In this document: positions 52,905-62,253 of the stretch, piece by piece
Layout of the letters: the number at the start of each line of letters is the position of its first letter
Position numbering within the stretch: position 1 is the stretch's first letter
Origin: an uncultured Atopobium sp.
GTDB taxonomy: Bacteria; Actinomycetota; Coriobacteriia; Coriobacteriales; Atopobiaceae
Direction: 5' to 3'
NCBI GenBank assembly: GCA_938036925.1
Contig: CALHVU010000035.1
Span: forward strand, 24,115 to 88,114
Length of the DNA stretch: 64,000 nucleotides
Notes under the pieces: generated by a model
Database searches by the model: none
What the model was told of the DNA's origin: nothing
What the model saw: only the letters and a program-made list of their open reading frames with translations
Program-made: the position numbers and the translations under genes

Positions 52905-53585
52905 GTGAGAATTCTTGCAGTCGTTCCCGCTTACAACGAAGAAGCCTGCATTGCTTCAACTATTACAGAGTTGTGCCAGGTAGCCCCTCAAGTTGATTAC
53001 ATCATAATCAACGACGGCTCCGCTGACCGCACGCTGGATATCTGTAAAGAGCGTGGATTTAACTACCTTAATTTACCTGTTAATGGTGGTCTTTCTGCTG
53101 GCTTTAGGGCCGGTATGCGCTATGCAAAAGAGCATGGCTACGATGCAGTGGTGCAGTTTGACTCCGATGGCCAGCACAGGCCTGAATACATTGCTCCTAT
53201 GGCGCAAGCAATGGTAAGCGAGGGAGCAAACATTGTTATTGCTTCTCGTTTTGTCACCAAAGCTCGCGGAAATTCTCCCCGAGAGATTGGCTCCAAGCTT
53301 ATTTCTTGGCTTATCAAAACAAGCACCGGTCAGACCATCACTGACCCCACGTCAGGCATGCGTATGTACGACCGCGGCCTCATTGAGACGTATGCGCGCT
53401 CCTTTGATTTCTCCCCCGAGCCAGACACTATCTCGTTGCTGATGCGTCGCGGCGCAAAGGTTGTCGAGATTGAAACTGAAATGCGTGAGCGTCAAGGTGG
53501 CGAGTCCTACTTGAGCTTCTATAACTCAATTATGTATATGGCTCGCACGTGCCTCTCGCTTTTGCTCTTCCAGTGGTTTAGATAA
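52905..53585 (+). CDS. Glycosyltransferase family 2 (DPM1-like)
   Basis: A 226-residue GT-A enzyme: ILAVVPAYNEEACIASTI, DYIIINDGSADRTLDICKE, and FDSDGQHRPEYI (DxD metal site). Short, with no membrane anchor of its own except a hydrophobic C-terminal segment, it resembles polyprenyl-phosphate sugar synthases. GTG start preferred over an ATG two codons earlier because AAAGG abuts that ATG. Followed after nine bases by a DUF2304 gene, a frequent pairing. Confidence 0.9.
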   Translation: MRILAVVPAYNEEACIASTITELCQVAPQVDYIIINDGSADRTLDICKERGFNYLNLPVNGGLSAGFRAGMRYAKEHGYDAVVQFDSDGQHRPEYIAPMAQAMVSEGANIVIASRFVTKARGNSPREIGSKLISWLIKTSTGQTITDPTSGMRMYDRGLIETYARSFDFSPEPDTISLLMRRGAKVVEIETEMRERQGGESYLSFYNSIMYMARTCLSLLLFQWFR

Positions 53586-53594
53586 GGTGACACC

Positions 53595-53981
53595 ATGACT
53601 TTAGTTCTGAGAATTCTGCTGCTTATTGGCGCCCTTTTTGCCATGGGCATTGTCATCAATAGCGTCCGTAAATCAAAGATTCGCATCTCCGACTCTGTAT
53701 ATTGGGTTGTTTCCGCAGGAATCCTTGTTTTGTTTGCGCTTATCCCCCAGCTTGCATATTTCTTTGCTGGGCTTTTTGGCTTTATGAGCCCTGCAAACTT
53801 TGTCTTGCTGCTGGTTATTGTGATGATGCTTATCAGGATTTTCCATCAGTCCTGTGCAATCTCTAAGCTTACTTTTAAGGTTGAGCAGCTTTCAGCTGAG
53901 CTTGCCCTACGCGACAAAGATGCACGTGACGAGAAAAACCTTGATTTTGTAACTGATCTTAACCAGCGCACTCGCGTGTAA
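53595..53981 (+). CDS. DUF2304 domain membrane protein
   Basis: A 128-residue protein with three hydrophobic helices (LRILLLIGALFAMGIVI; SVYWVVSAGILVLFALIPQLAYFFAGLFGF; FVLLLVIVMMLIRIF) and a C-terminal coiled-coil-like stretch (KLTFKVEQLSAELALRDKDA). DUF2304 proteins accompany GT2 enzymes like the one upstream and may anchor them or flip their lipid-linked sugar; no activity is proven. Confidence 0.85.
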   Translation: MTLVLRILLLIGALFAMGIVINSVRKSKIRISDSVYWVVSAGILVLFALIPQLAYFFAGLFGFMSPANFVLLLVIVMMLIRIFHQSCAISKLTFKVEQLSAELALRDKDARDEKNLDFVTDLNQRTRV

Positions 53982-54029
53982 ACGATGCGTCGGTCCCCTG
54001 GCAGCATGCTCATCTACCTGCGCTTTATT

Positions 54030-54060
54030 TAAAAAGTCCGCCTATGCAGCGGACTTTTTC
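54030..54060. terminator. Bidirectional terminator between DUF2304 and flippase genes
   Basis: AAAAAGTCCGC, a 7-base loop and GCGGACTTTTT form an 11-bp perfect stem with T-runs on both strands. It overlaps the stop region of the convergent flippase gene. Confidence 0.88.
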
Positions 54061-55292
54061 TTTTGGTCTTTAAATCCCAAGAAGCAGAAGATTCCAAATA
54101 CCAGAGCAAGAATTGCAAGCGAAGCATCATAAAGCATGCACGCTCCCATAATGCCAAAGCTGCCTACAAACCACCCTCCGGTAAGCGCAGCAAAGCCTGC
54201 ACCTGCAGCGTAGCTTACAAAGACGGCAACCTGCTTACGCATGGTTACTACGGCATAGTACAAAATAACTGTGAGCGCATTAAGCAAACCGCCAAAAAGC
54301 AGTATAAGCAACTCTAGTTTATACGGCTCAAAATCAAGGCCGTAGAGAAGGCCAAGCACAGGAGCTCCTAGCGGCCAAGCCAGCGCCATAGAAAGTGCTG
54401 TTGCCAAGGCAACTACCGCAAAGCCTTTAAGAATCAATCCAACAAACTGCTTATCTTGCTGGTTATTCCAATACTCAGCCATCTGCGTTAGTAGCGGCTT
54501 AAAGACAAAGTTGCTTAAAAGGTTGATAACCATAGCGGGCATAGCAAGAGCGGTAAAGAAGGTAAGAAGTGCTTGATCACTCAGACCTCCCAACGCATAA
54601 CGAGGTGCACCAACAACGTACGTCAGCAAAAATGAACCAGCAAACAACGGAGCAGTAGTAACCAGCAGCTTTGTAATTTGCGTAAAGTCAAACGTAGGCT
54701 TAAGCGATGCCATCTTCTTAGTGGGAGGAATCACAAGCGCAACCATAACCACTAATGATGCAATAAAAGAAATAACTGCGGAAATAAGTAGATTCTTTGT
54801 AAGAAGCACGCCTGTTGCAAAGCCAACAACGGTTGCAAGTACACGGTAAAAGAACGCTCTTCCCGCAATATCTAAGCGATCATGCTGCTGGAACATGCCG
54901 TGAAATACATCTTCTACAACGTCAAATAAGCGCAGCGATGCAATAAGAGCATACAGCACTCCCTCGTAACTCAACCCCTGAGACTGCAAGGTAAAAATAG
55001 CAATTCCCGCAATCATCAAAACGGTTGTGATAATTCGTGCAGCAAGGTACACACCAAACGAGAATACTTCTTCTGTATCGGTAACCTGGTACGTTCTAAT
55101 CTCAAAGTGACCAATGACCATCAGCTGCTGAGCCACAGCATAGGCAAGCGAGAAAACACCACCGGCAGCAGCTCCCATGGTACGCGTGACTACCATCAAC
55201 ATAAGTACCGTTGAGGCGGCATTCATTAAGGAACCAAGCGTATTCCAGAAGTAGTTTTTCTTAAGCTGTTCCGCAGAAGTATCAATAGTCAT
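54042..55292 (-). CDS. Wzx-type oligosaccharide flippase (MOP superfamily)
   Basis: A 416-residue membrane protein with ~12 helices, of the polysaccharide flippase group (LGSLMNAASTVLMLMVVTRTMGAAAGGVFSLAYAVAQQLM...). It likely moves the lipid-linked repeat made by this locus to the outer face. Paralogue of the stand-alone protein at 28565-29998. It starts two bases after the LicD stop on the same strand, so they are coupled. Confidence 0.88.
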   Translation of the reverse strand: MTIDTSAEQLKKNYFWNTLGSLMNAASTVLMLMVVTRTMGAAAGGVFSLAYAVAQQLMVIGHFEIRTYQVTDTEEVFSFGVYLAARIITTVLMIAGIAIFTLQSQGLSYEGVLYALIASLRLFDVVEDVFHGMFQQHDRLDIAGRAFFYRVLATVVGFATGVLLTKNLLISAVISFIASLVVMVALVIPPTKKMASLKPTFDFTQITKLLVTTAPLFAGSFLLTYVVGAPRYALGGLSDQALLTFFTALAMPAMVINLLSNFVFKPLLTQMAEYWNNQQDKQFVGLILKGFAVVALATALSMALAWPLGAPVLGLLYGLDFEPYKLELLILLFGGLLNALTVILYYAVVTMRKQVAVFVSYAAGAGFAALTGGWFVGSFGIMGACMLYDASLAILALVFGIFCFLGFKDQKKKSAA

Positions 55293-55294
55293 AA

Positions 55295-56230
55295 TTAACT
55301 TTTCTGGCCAAAGTCTTCAAATGCCTGGCGGCTTCCCTTAGTAACATCCACATCTTTCCACTTGCCAAAATCTAGCGCGCCAGGATGGTGATTCTTTCTA
55401 TCCTTTTCCGGAGGAAGCTGCATGTAATTACCATATCCTCTGGTTAAAAGCTTGTCGTACTCCTTAGGAAGCGTAGTAGTAATGTCCTCAAAAGGAACAC
55501 GGACCATTGGAAAAACGTCTTCTTTATCCATAGACCAGTTCTCTGGATCAGGTTCAACAAAACTTGCGTAATGATTGGTATTCTCGTCCTCTGCAGTACG
55601 AGCTGCCTCATCCCACTTACGCTGAATCAGCGCGGATGAAACCCTAAAGAGCTTCAAGGTATGGTGGATGACAAAGCATCCCGTAAGAGCAACTTTTTTC
55701 TTCCAGCCAGTCAGCGGCACGCGTGGAGTTGGAGTAACCAGAAGGAAGTTCAGACGACCCCAGAACCATGTCTGACGCTTAATCTTGGCAAGCTTCTTAG
55801 GATCTGCTGGAATCTTATCAAAGGGAAAAATGCCAATAGAAATAGCGTACGTAAAGGGGCAGGTCATAAACTCATCAGGAACACACACTGTTCCCTTTAA
55901 AGAAAGGTTTGTATTTACTGCAGGAAAGTAATTGTTCGTCCTGCCGTTTTGAATGCAAAAATCTGGTCGAAGAAGCGCAGGTGCTTTCTCCAAAAAAATC
56001 TCATAATCCTCGCGGAACATCGAGATATCTACGTCATCATCCCAGGGAATAAAGCCTTTGTGTCTCACAGCGCCAATAGCTGTTCCGCCGTACGCCTGAT
56101 ACGAAATGCCAAGCTCCGTGCAGACGCGGTCAAGCTCATCCATCAAAAGCGTAGAAAGAATCTGGATCTTTCTTAGCTCATCGGGGTTCTCGTATGTCTT
56201 ATATCCGTCAGACTCCACAAAGGCTCCCAT
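55295..56230 (-). CDS. LicD family phosphotransferase
   Basis: A 311-residue LicD protein that, by family, moves phosphocholine (or a similar phospho-group) from a CDP carrier to a glycan. The nucleotidyltransferase-like core is YQAYGGTAIGAVRHKGFIPWDDDVDISMFREDYE, with the acidic metal site; NHHPGALDFGKW is the C-terminal mark. It is similar to the second LicD at 62393-63238, so two positions or sugars may be decorated. Confidence 0.9.
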   Translation of the reverse strand: MGAFVESDGYKTYENPDELRKIQILSTLLMDELDRVCTELGISYQAYGGTAIGAVRHKGFIPWDDDVDISMFREDYEIFLEKAPALLRPDFCIQNGRTNNYFPAVNTNLSLKGTVCVPDEFMTCPFTYAISIGIFPFDKIPADPKKLAKIKRQTWFWGRLNFLLVTPTPRVPLTGWKKKVALTGCFVIHHTLKLFRVSSALIQRKWDEAARTAEDENTNHYASFVEPDPENWSMDKEDVFPMVRVPFEDITTTLPKEYDKLLTRGYGNYMQLPPEKDRKNHHPGALDFGKWKDVDVTKGSRQAFEDFGQKS

Positions 56231-56293
56231 TCGCCATCGTCCGATAACATTCTTATAATACTAGACATCGGAGCTAATCGATTGGATGTAGCA

Positions 56294-57085
56294 ATGTATA
56301 CACCTCAGGATCACACGTTTGCTGTCTGTGCTTATGGCGAGAGTCCCTATCTAGATGAATGCATTCTCTCGCTCAAGGAGCAAACACTGTCTACGAATAT
56401 TCTTTTGGCTACTTCAACACCAAACGAACTGATTCAGTCTCTTTGCGAGAAGTACAACATTCCTATGCACGTCAATCCTGGTCCAGGAGGCATTGCTGGC
56501 GACTGGAACTTTGCGGTAAGCGTTTGCACAACTCCGTTGGTAACCATTGCGCACCAGGATGACCTCTATAAGCCTTCCTATGCAGAGCATATGCTTGAAC
56601 GCGTCAACAGTTCTTCTCGCCCACTTATTTACTTCACCAATTATGGTGAGCTGCGTGACGGCGAGGAGGTTCTTGAGAATCGTTTGCTTAAGGTAAAGCG
56701 TCGCCTCTTGTACTCGCTCTCAAAGACAGAAAATGCAGGTAAGGCATGGGCTAAACGTCGTGCGCTTGAGCTGGGTTGCGCCATTTGTTGCCCAAGCACC
56801 ACATTGGTTCTTCCCAATCTTGACGTCCCTGTTTTCAAAGCTGGATTTGGCTCCAATTTAGACTGGGAAGCATGGGAAACAATTAGTAAGCGTAAAGGTG
56901 ATTTCTTGTACGACACCCGTGTGCTGATGCTTCATCGAATCCATGAAGACTCTGAAACCAGCCACCTTATTCACGACAATCGTCGTGAAAAGGAGGACCT
57001 TGAGATGCTCAAGAAGTTCTGGCCAACTCCTGTGGCCAAGCTCATTAACATGGCCTATAAGAGCGGCCAAAAAAGTAATGGCTAA
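56294..57085 (+). CDS. Glycosyltransferase family 2
   Basis: A 263-residue GT-A enzyme: HTFAVCAYGESPYLDECILSLKEQT and later TPLVTIAHQDDLYKPSYAE (DD metal site), NFAVSVC. Probably a cytosolic sugar transferase in assembly of the surface polymer. The ATG used has GGA seven bases ahead; a TTG four codons earlier also fits the frame. Divergent from the LicD gene. Confidence 0.87.
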   Translation: MYTPQDHTFAVCAYGESPYLDECILSLKEQTLSTNILLATSTPNELIQSLCEKYNIPMHVNPGPGGIAGDWNFAVSVCTTPLVTIAHQDDLYKPSYAEHMLERVNSSSRPLIYFTNYGELRDGEEVLENRLLKVKRRLLYSLSKTENAGKAWAKRRALELGCAICCPSTTLVLPNLDVPVFKAGFGSNLDWEAWETISKRKGDFLYDTRVLMLHRIHEDSETSHLIHDNRREKEDLEMLKKFWPTPVAKLINMAYKSGQKSNG

Positions 57086-57204
57086 CGAAGATAGAATAAA
57101 GACAACAATATACAAGCAGTATTGGCATCTTATTGCGAGCTTCTTTTTGATAAAAAGATAAAATAAGTTCTGTTAAATCCATTCCACTTAAACAAGGGGT
57201 TTCG

Positions 57205-59325
57205 TTGACTATGACCACATCGTCAGCCAATAAAATTCTGTTCATCATCCATGGCTCACTCTACACGCTTGCGTTGACTTTGATTTGGTGGGCACTTCTG
57301 CCAGCAACAGCCCAGGCGTATGTTGATCCGTCAGTTATGACGTATACCATACAAGCACTAGCTGCAGTTGTAGTTGCACTCTCAGCTGTGCTCGGCGTTG
57401 CGTTTAGGCGTTCTCGCAAAGTACTGTTCCGTCTGCTTAAGATTGATGAGAACGCAAACAAAATTGTTGAAGGCACCGTTCACAAGGTTGATGCCAAAGG
57501 TGCAGAAGCAGCAAATGCTCAGATGAAAGAGATTCTTGCAGCTGAAGCAATTCGTTTCAAAGGGCAAAAAGAAGGCACCCTCAAACCTAAGGGTCGCGTT
57601 GGTGTAGCGTTTCTTGTTTCGTTCTTCACGGTCTTTACTATCTTAGTTGTAGCTCCACTTGAGTTGGTAGCCAGCAACGCAAAGGATTTATCGTTTAGTC
57701 TTAATGACGTAGCAGGTCCTGTATTTTTAGCTGGTCTTTTACTAACGCTTATTTCTACTGCAGTGCTTTCATTACTTCGCAAACGCGTATTTAACGTTGC
57801 AGTTGCGCTCGTAGGCGCCATCGGCGTAGCGTCATATGTTCAGGCAGTGTTCTTGAACGGTGGCATGCCACTTGCTGATGGTCATGAGGTCATTTGGTCC
57901 AACTTTACCAATCAGATGATTGTCTCTGGCCTCATTTGGCTGGCAATTATTGCAGCTGCAGTGATCTTCTCGCTCCTTAAAGCAAGGCAGCTTAGAACGG
58001 GTCTTTTGGTAACCGCAACAGCTCTTATCATTGTCCAGGCAGTGGGCGTTGCAAGTTTATGGGGACCAGCTGTAGCTGCTTTTACCGACGTAAACACAAG
58101 AGAATCTCAGCAAATCTATGCCACAAGAGATGGACTCTTTAACGTCTCTTCCAAAAAGAACGTTGTGGTCTTTGTTTTGGATACCACTGATACAGCCTTT
58201 GTACAGCAAATCTATAACGAGTATCCCGAGACATTCGCCCATATGACAGGCTTTACCTGGTACAGGAACTCTGTTGGATCAATGATTCCTACACGATACG
58301 GAATTCCTTCTCTTGTCTTTGAAAATCGCCTACAACCCGGTCAATCATTTGGAGGCTTTGTTAATGGTTGGGCGGACAACAGCCATTATCTAGATGACAT
58401 CAATAAACTTGGTTACTCCGTTGGCTTGTATACCGATAACTTCAACTCAATTTATACCGACTACATGCACAACCGCACTATCAACTATCACGAGCTTCGT
58501 GGTCGCGGTTCAGAAAACCAGCTTAATGTTCTTAGCGCACTTCGCATCCTCTACAAGACAGCGTTCTGTAGAGATATGCCTTGGGTGTTTAAGCCTCGAT
58601 TCTGGTATTACACCGAGGACCTCAACATGCGTATGATGAGAAAATTTACGTACGACGAGGTTGATATGTCTTCTCAGCGCTATAACGAAGATGACCTTAA
58701 GTATTATCAGGAACTCCAGCACTATGGCCTGTCTGTTCATGATGAAAACGATACAGGAAGCTTCCGCTTTATCCATCTTATGGGATCCCATGGTCCTTTC
58801 ATCCTAAATAGAAACCTTGAGCGCCCCAAAGATCCAAGCGAAGAGAATGAAATTGAACAGACGAGAGGTGCTTGGAAAATCGTAGATGCTTATATTGCAG
58901 AGCTTAAGCGTCTTGGCCTCTACGAAAACACCTCTATTATTGTGACTGCTGACCATGGTCGCTGGTATCTGACGCCAAACGACATTACAGAGACTTCTGC
59001 TCCAGCAATCTTCTATAAACCTGCTGGTCAAAGCGCAGAAGAAGCGGAGCAACCAATGCAAATCTCAGATGCTCCTGTCTGGCACTACGATATCTTGGCT
59101 CAAACACTTAAAGATATGGGCGCAGATCCTCAGATGCTCTCCAGGTACACCACTCCTCTTGATGAGTCCTATGAGGGAGAGGTTCGTCCTCGCTACTACA
59201 TTGAAACTATTACCGAGAATAACCGCGATGCAGAACTTAGAGAGTTTGTCATTAATGGTGACGCAACCGACTTTACCACCTGGAGTTTGACGGGAAATAA
59301 CTGGCGACTCGTTTCCGATAAATAG
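57205..59325 (+). CDS. Membrane-bound sulfatase/LTA-synthase-fold enzyme
   Basis: A 706-residue protein. The N-terminal ~310 residues contain about seven helices and a charged cytosolic stretch after the second. The rest is an extracellular alkaline-phosphatase-superfamily domain: KNVVVFVLDTTDTAFVQQ (metal Asp and Thr nucleophile region), RFIHLMGSHGPF, and IIVTADHGRW (metal Asp-His). Such enzymes transfer phospho-groups to surface glycans or build teichoic polymers. In this locus a glycerol- or ethanolamine-phosphate transferase role is likely but unproven. Start is TTG (AAGGGG five bases ahead) or the ATG two codons later. Confidence 0.82.
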   Translation: MTMTTSSANKILFIIHGSLYTLALTLIWWALLPATAQAYVDPSVMTYTIQALAAVVVALSAVLGVAFRRSRKVLFRLLKIDENANKIVEGTVHKVDAKGAEAANAQMKEILAAEAIRFKGQKEGTLKPKGRVGVAFLVSFFTVFTILVVAPLELVASNAKDLSFSLNDVAGPVFLAGLLLTLISTAVLSLLRKRVFNVAVALVGAIGVASYVQAVFLNGGMPLADGHEVIWSNFTNQMIVSGLIWLAIIAAAVIFSLLKARQLRTGLLVTATALIIVQAVGVASLWGPAVAAFTDVNTRESQQIYATRDGLFNVSSKKNVVVFVLDTTDTAFVQQIYNEYPETFAHMTGFTWYRNSVGSMIPTRYGIPSLVFENRLQPGQSFGGFVNGWADNSHYLDDINKLGYSVGLYTDNFNSIYTDYMHNRTINYHELRGRGSENQLNVLSALRILYKTAFCRDMPWVFKPRFWYYTEDLNMRMMRKFTYDEVDMSSQRYNEDDLKYYQELQHYGLSVHDENDTGSFRFIHLMGSHGPFILNRNLERPKDPSEENEIEQTRGAWKIVDAYIAELKRLGLYENTSIIVTADHGRWYLTPNDITETSAPAIFYKPAGQSAEEAEQPMQISDAPVWHYDILAQTLKDMGADPQMLSRYTTPLDESYEGEVRPRYYIETITENNRDAELREFVINGDATDFTTWSLTGNNWRLVSDK

Positions 59326-59360
59326 CCATTGTAAATGTAGGTTCTTACTTTTAGATAAAC

Positions 59361-59399
59361 AAAAACGAGTCATTCTTACCACAGAATGACTCGTTTTTT
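59361..59399. terminator. Bidirectional terminator between sulfatase-fold and LicB-type genes
   Basis: AAAAACGAGTCATTC, an 8-base loop and GAATGACTCGTTTTT form a 15-bp perfect stem with T-runs on both strands between two convergent genes. Confidence 0.93.
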
Positions 59400-59425
59400 A
59401 AGACATCTAGAATTGCAGAAACAAA

Positions 59426-60373
59426 CTAATCTCTCTTGAGCAGCTCACTCCAATCTGGAGTTGCAGAAAGAACCGTTCCTACAATAATGACAATGCAGCA
59501 AATTACAACCAGTGGAGATGGAATTGCTTCAGGCATAATTGTTGGCAGGATAATACCTGCAAGAGCTGCAAAAATTACCGACCATGCAGAGTAAGAAATG
59601 TTCAGTGCCATACCGCGAGAAGCGCCAATGGCGTCAATTGCCTTGTAGTAGAAGAGATACGAGGCAGTACCAGCAAGTGCTGCAATAAAGACAACGCCAT
59701 TTGCAGGAGTGAGTGCAACCTGTGCAGCAAAATCAACGGAACCAGCCAATGGCAAGATGAGAAGACCGTATGCAAATGCAGAGGTGGTTTCCCTAATCTG
59801 AAGAGCAGTCTCATTATCAACAGCATCGTCTTGCATACCCCAAGCCAAAATAACCGCCTCAGATCCCCAGCCAAAGACACAAGCAGCAACGCCCAAGATA
59901 CCCACAAGAACATTTCCGTTACCCTCGCCTGCTGCTGTTGAGAGACCAATAACCATGACGCCAACAAGAGCAACGATAAGGGCAATAATCTGCTTTAAGT
60001 TCATCTTTTCTTTGAGCAAAAGCCATGCTAAAAGCGAGCCGACGGCTGGATAAAAAGCTGAAATTGCAGCGGTGTAACCAGGTCCAATGGTGTTAATAGC
60101 AGCTAGGTAGCCACTCATACCAATTGGTCCACCCAGAAGTGCGCCAAGCATAACTACACGGCCACTCTTTGTTTTTGCTGCCTCAAGGGTGTCTTTAAGT
60201 CTGCCTTTCTGAGCCATCATGACTAAAAGAACTGCAGCGGCAAAGAAATCGTGCATGAATGCGCTGACAAATGACGCCTGAGCTGAATCAACATAAGGAC
60301 TCATACCAAGAGCAACGCCAAGAATAACGGTATCAACCGCCCAAAGAATACCGCTTAAAAGACCGTAATACAT
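59426..60373 (-). CDS. licB: DMT/EamA family transporter, LicB-like (choline uptake)
   Basis: A 315-residue carrier with ten helices in two EamA repeats (MYYGLLSGILWAVDTVILGVAL; GALLGGPIGMSGYLAAINTIGPGYTAAISAFYPAVGSLLAWLLLKE). LicB is the choline permease of lic loci; the gene lies 17 bases downstream of the LicC-LicA fusion gene on the same strand, which supports choline. Start at MYYGLL with AAAGGAG ahead; the frame extends upstream into the previous gene without a site. Confidence 0.87.
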   Translation of the reverse strand: MYYGLLSGILWAVDTVILGVALGMSPYVDSAQASFVSAFMHDFFAAAVLLVMMAQKGRLKDTLEAAKTKSGRVVMLGALLGGPIGMSGYLAAINTIGPGYTAAISAFYPAVGSLLAWLLLKEKMNLKQIIALIVALVGVMVIGLSTAAGEGNGNVLVGILGVAACVFGWGSEAVILAWGMQDDAVDNETALQIRETTSAFAYGLLILPLAGSVDFAAQVALTPANGVVFIAALAGTASYLFYYKAIDAIGASRGMALNISYSAWSVIFAALAGIILPTIMPEAIPSPLVVICCIVIIVGTVLSATPDWSELLKRD

Positions 60374-60390
60374 AGTTTCTCCTTTTGCTC

Positions 60391-62181
60391 TTAGTTCTGA
60401 GCGTCTTCGTACCAAGAAAGAACACGATCAATATTGTTTGCAGCGTAGCGATAGTAAATGAAGAACCACTCGCCTACGTTCTCGCCCTCTGCTTCCTTAA
60501 CCAGAGACCAGAGATACCAGCACCAACCAGCAAAGACTACATAGCTCCAGAAGTGTCTGCGCTGCTCAAACGTTGCCTCTTTTCCAAAGTAGTAATCAAT
60601 AGCAGCATTAGCCTCATCGTCAGTAAGCTCACAGCAAACTGCGAAGGTACCAAAGTCATTAGCCTCATCTGACATGCCTGCATATTCCCAGTCAATAAGG
60701 CTGTAGGTACCAGCCTCATCAATCAAGAAATTCAGATAGAAGAAATCATTGTGTGAAATAACAATTGGATACTGATCTGCGTCTGCAAACTTCTTCAAGC
60801 GCAGGACCTTCTCGCGAAGCTCGTAGTAGCCAGGAATCTCAATAGGACCCTCTTCAAGCAGGAGTTTCTCGTAATTAAGACCCTCGTTGACAAAGTCAAA
60901 AGAACGATCAAGTGACGCGCCGCTATGATGCAGTTTATAACCCATCTCCATTGCGCGCTTGAGCTGCTCAGGATTATGAGGATCAAGATTCTGAGCGTTT
61001 TTCACAAACTTGGAAATCTTCCAACCTTCTTTTTGGTCCTCGTAAATAAAGGTGTTGTCTAGGCCCAGCTCACGAGCAAGTCGAAGACCAGCCTCTTCAG
61101 CTGCACGATCAACGAGTTTCTCGGTACCAACACCTGGATGCCTGTAGACATACTCCTGAGCATCATCACCATATCCCACAATAAAGTGAGCAGATAAATT
61201 GGTAAGTCCCTGTTTTAGAGGATAGAAACCGTGGATATCCTTCTTCTGGCAATGAAGAACCGAGACAATGTTGTCAAAAATCTCTGAGTCGATGTTCTCA
61301 ATAAATGCTGGGTCAAACTGACGAAGCTCATCAAGGGAATCAAACTCGTAAATAACACCGTCAGGATACTTTCTAATGGTCATGGAAAGCTCTTTGATAT
61401 GACGGACGTAAATCTCTTCCCAGAGCATATCAACGGTTTCTGGCTTGTCGTAGACAGCCTCAAGAATGTCTACAAACTTCTTTGAGAATTGCCTGTCAAA
61501 ATAGACGTGACCCAGCATAATCCAAGAATTTGAACCGCCAATTTCTACGCCGGTAATACGTCCACCACGTCCCTCTTTAAGGCACCACTCATCAGTCTCT
61601 CCTGCAACATACGTTGCTGAGTAATAGGCCTCATAGACATAGTGCTCAAAAGGATTCTGAGTAAAGTAATCATCAGAAGAGCAAATATACGTATTATCAA
61701 GCTGATCTTTCACATACCAAAGCGTAGAGTTGTTATTTCTTGTTGCATAATCTGGGTTAACAACAATCTTGACGCCATACTTCTCCTCCAGATAGAAGAA
61801 GTACTCCTTCTTATAACCCACAACAACAGTGATGTCAGTAATACCGGCTTCAAGCAACTGATGAATCTGACGCTCAATCAGAACTTCTCCACGAACCTTC
61901 AGGACACCCTTTGGCTTCTCATATGAAATAGGTGCAAAGCGAGAAGACAGACCAGCTGCCATAATAATGGCATTCTTAACCTCATAAGGTTTCAGAGCTT
62001 CAAGACCCTTTGGTGTGATAAGTCCCTCTTCAATAAGACCCTGGTCCTCAAGCGTTTTTACTGCTGAATTAACTGATCCCAAAGAAAGCTCAGTTTCTTC
62101 TGCAAGCTGTCTCTGATTGAGCTTCTCGTCAGAAAGAGCAATAGTTTTTAATACAGAAAACACGTTATTTGTTAGTGCCAC
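60391..62181 (-). CDS. Trifunctional fusion: winged helix - LicC cytidylyltransferase - LicA choline kinase
   Basis: A 596-residue protein. Residues ~1-65 are a winged-helix DNA-binding domain (LNQRQLAEETELSLGSVNSAVKTLEDQGLI). Residues ~70-300 are a nucleotidyltransferase (AIIMAAGLSSRFAPISYEKPKGVLKVRGEVLIERQI, SSDDYFTQN), like LicC, making CDP-choline. Residues ~310-596 are a choline/aminoglycoside-kinase fold (YPIVISHNDFFYLNFLID catalytic HND, SLIDWEYAGMSDEANDFGTF), like LicA. One chain thus phosphorylates choline, activates it and may sense it for gene control. GTG start with GGAGG four bases ahead. Preceded by a short upstream frame and three operator half-sites. Confidence 0.9.
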   Translation of the reverse strand: MALTNNVFSVLKTIALSDEKLNQRQLAEETELSLGSVNSAVKTLEDQGLIEEGLITPKGLEALKPYEVKNAIIMAAGLSSRFAPISYEKPKGVLKVRGEVLIERQIHQLLEAGITDITVVVGYKKEYFFYLEEKYGVKIVVNPDYATRNNNSTLWYVKDQLDNTYICSSDDYFTQNPFEHYVYEAYYSATYVAGETDEWCLKEGRGGRITGVEIGGSNSWIMLGHVYFDRQFSKKFVDILEAVYDKPETVDMLWEEIYVRHIKELSMTIRKYPDGVIYEFDSLDELRQFDPAFIENIDSEIFDNIVSVLHCQKKDIHGFYPLKQGLTNLSAHFIVGYGDDAQEYVYRHPGVGTEKLVDRAAEEAGLRLARELGLDNTFIYEDQKEGWKISKFVKNAQNLDPHNPEQLKRAMEMGYKLHHSGASLDRSFDFVNEGLNYEKLLLEEGPIEIPGYYELREKVLRLKKFADADQYPIVISHNDFFYLNFLIDEAGTYSLIDWEYAGMSDEANDFGTFAVCCELTDDEANAAIDYYFGKEATFEQRRHFWSYVVFAGWCWYLWSLVKEAEGENVGEWFFIYYRYAANNIDRVLSWYEDAQN

Positions 62182-62203
62182 GGTTCCTCCAAATGAAGAC
62201 CAA

Positions 62204-62245
62204 TTAACTGCGAAATAAACTTCCATACCAATTAACTTCAGTCAT
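62204..62245 (-). CDS. Possible 13-residue upstream peptide before the LicC-LicA gene
   Basis: GGAG, four bases, then ATG opens a 13-codon frame MTEVNWYGSLFRS ending in TAA 22 bases before the GTG start of the fusion gene. The site is better than that of many real genes, so ribosomes should initiate here. It could couple translation or serve as a leader peptide; it may also be chance. Confidence 0.4.
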   Translation of the reverse strand: MTEVNWYGSLFRS

Positions 62246-62253
62246 AATACTCC

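Larger units (their letters stand above)
1601..60486. repeat. Dispersed 8-mer GGCGAGAA, at least 29 exact copies
   Basis: Plus-orientation copies start at 1601, 6653, 13598, 15757, 20320, 25392, 27348, 31007, 32995, 33990, 41431, 43077, 49536 and 50204. Minus-orientation copies (TTCTCGCC) start at 1619, 2045, 6673, 7792, 21904, 25418, 39644, 41279, 41466, 44139, 45789, 49942, 52259, 56614 and 60479. The flanks favour A at the next one or two positions and often CC after that. About 1.6 copies are expected at this base composition. Many further one-mismatch copies exist (for example 30072, 14389, 48896). Confidence 0.85.

Noticed and set aside
1601..60486. Explaining GGCGAGAA as a chromosome-dimer or FtsK-orienting signal
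   Set aside because: Copies are nearly equal on both strands with no switch point in the window; such signals are strongly strand-biased.
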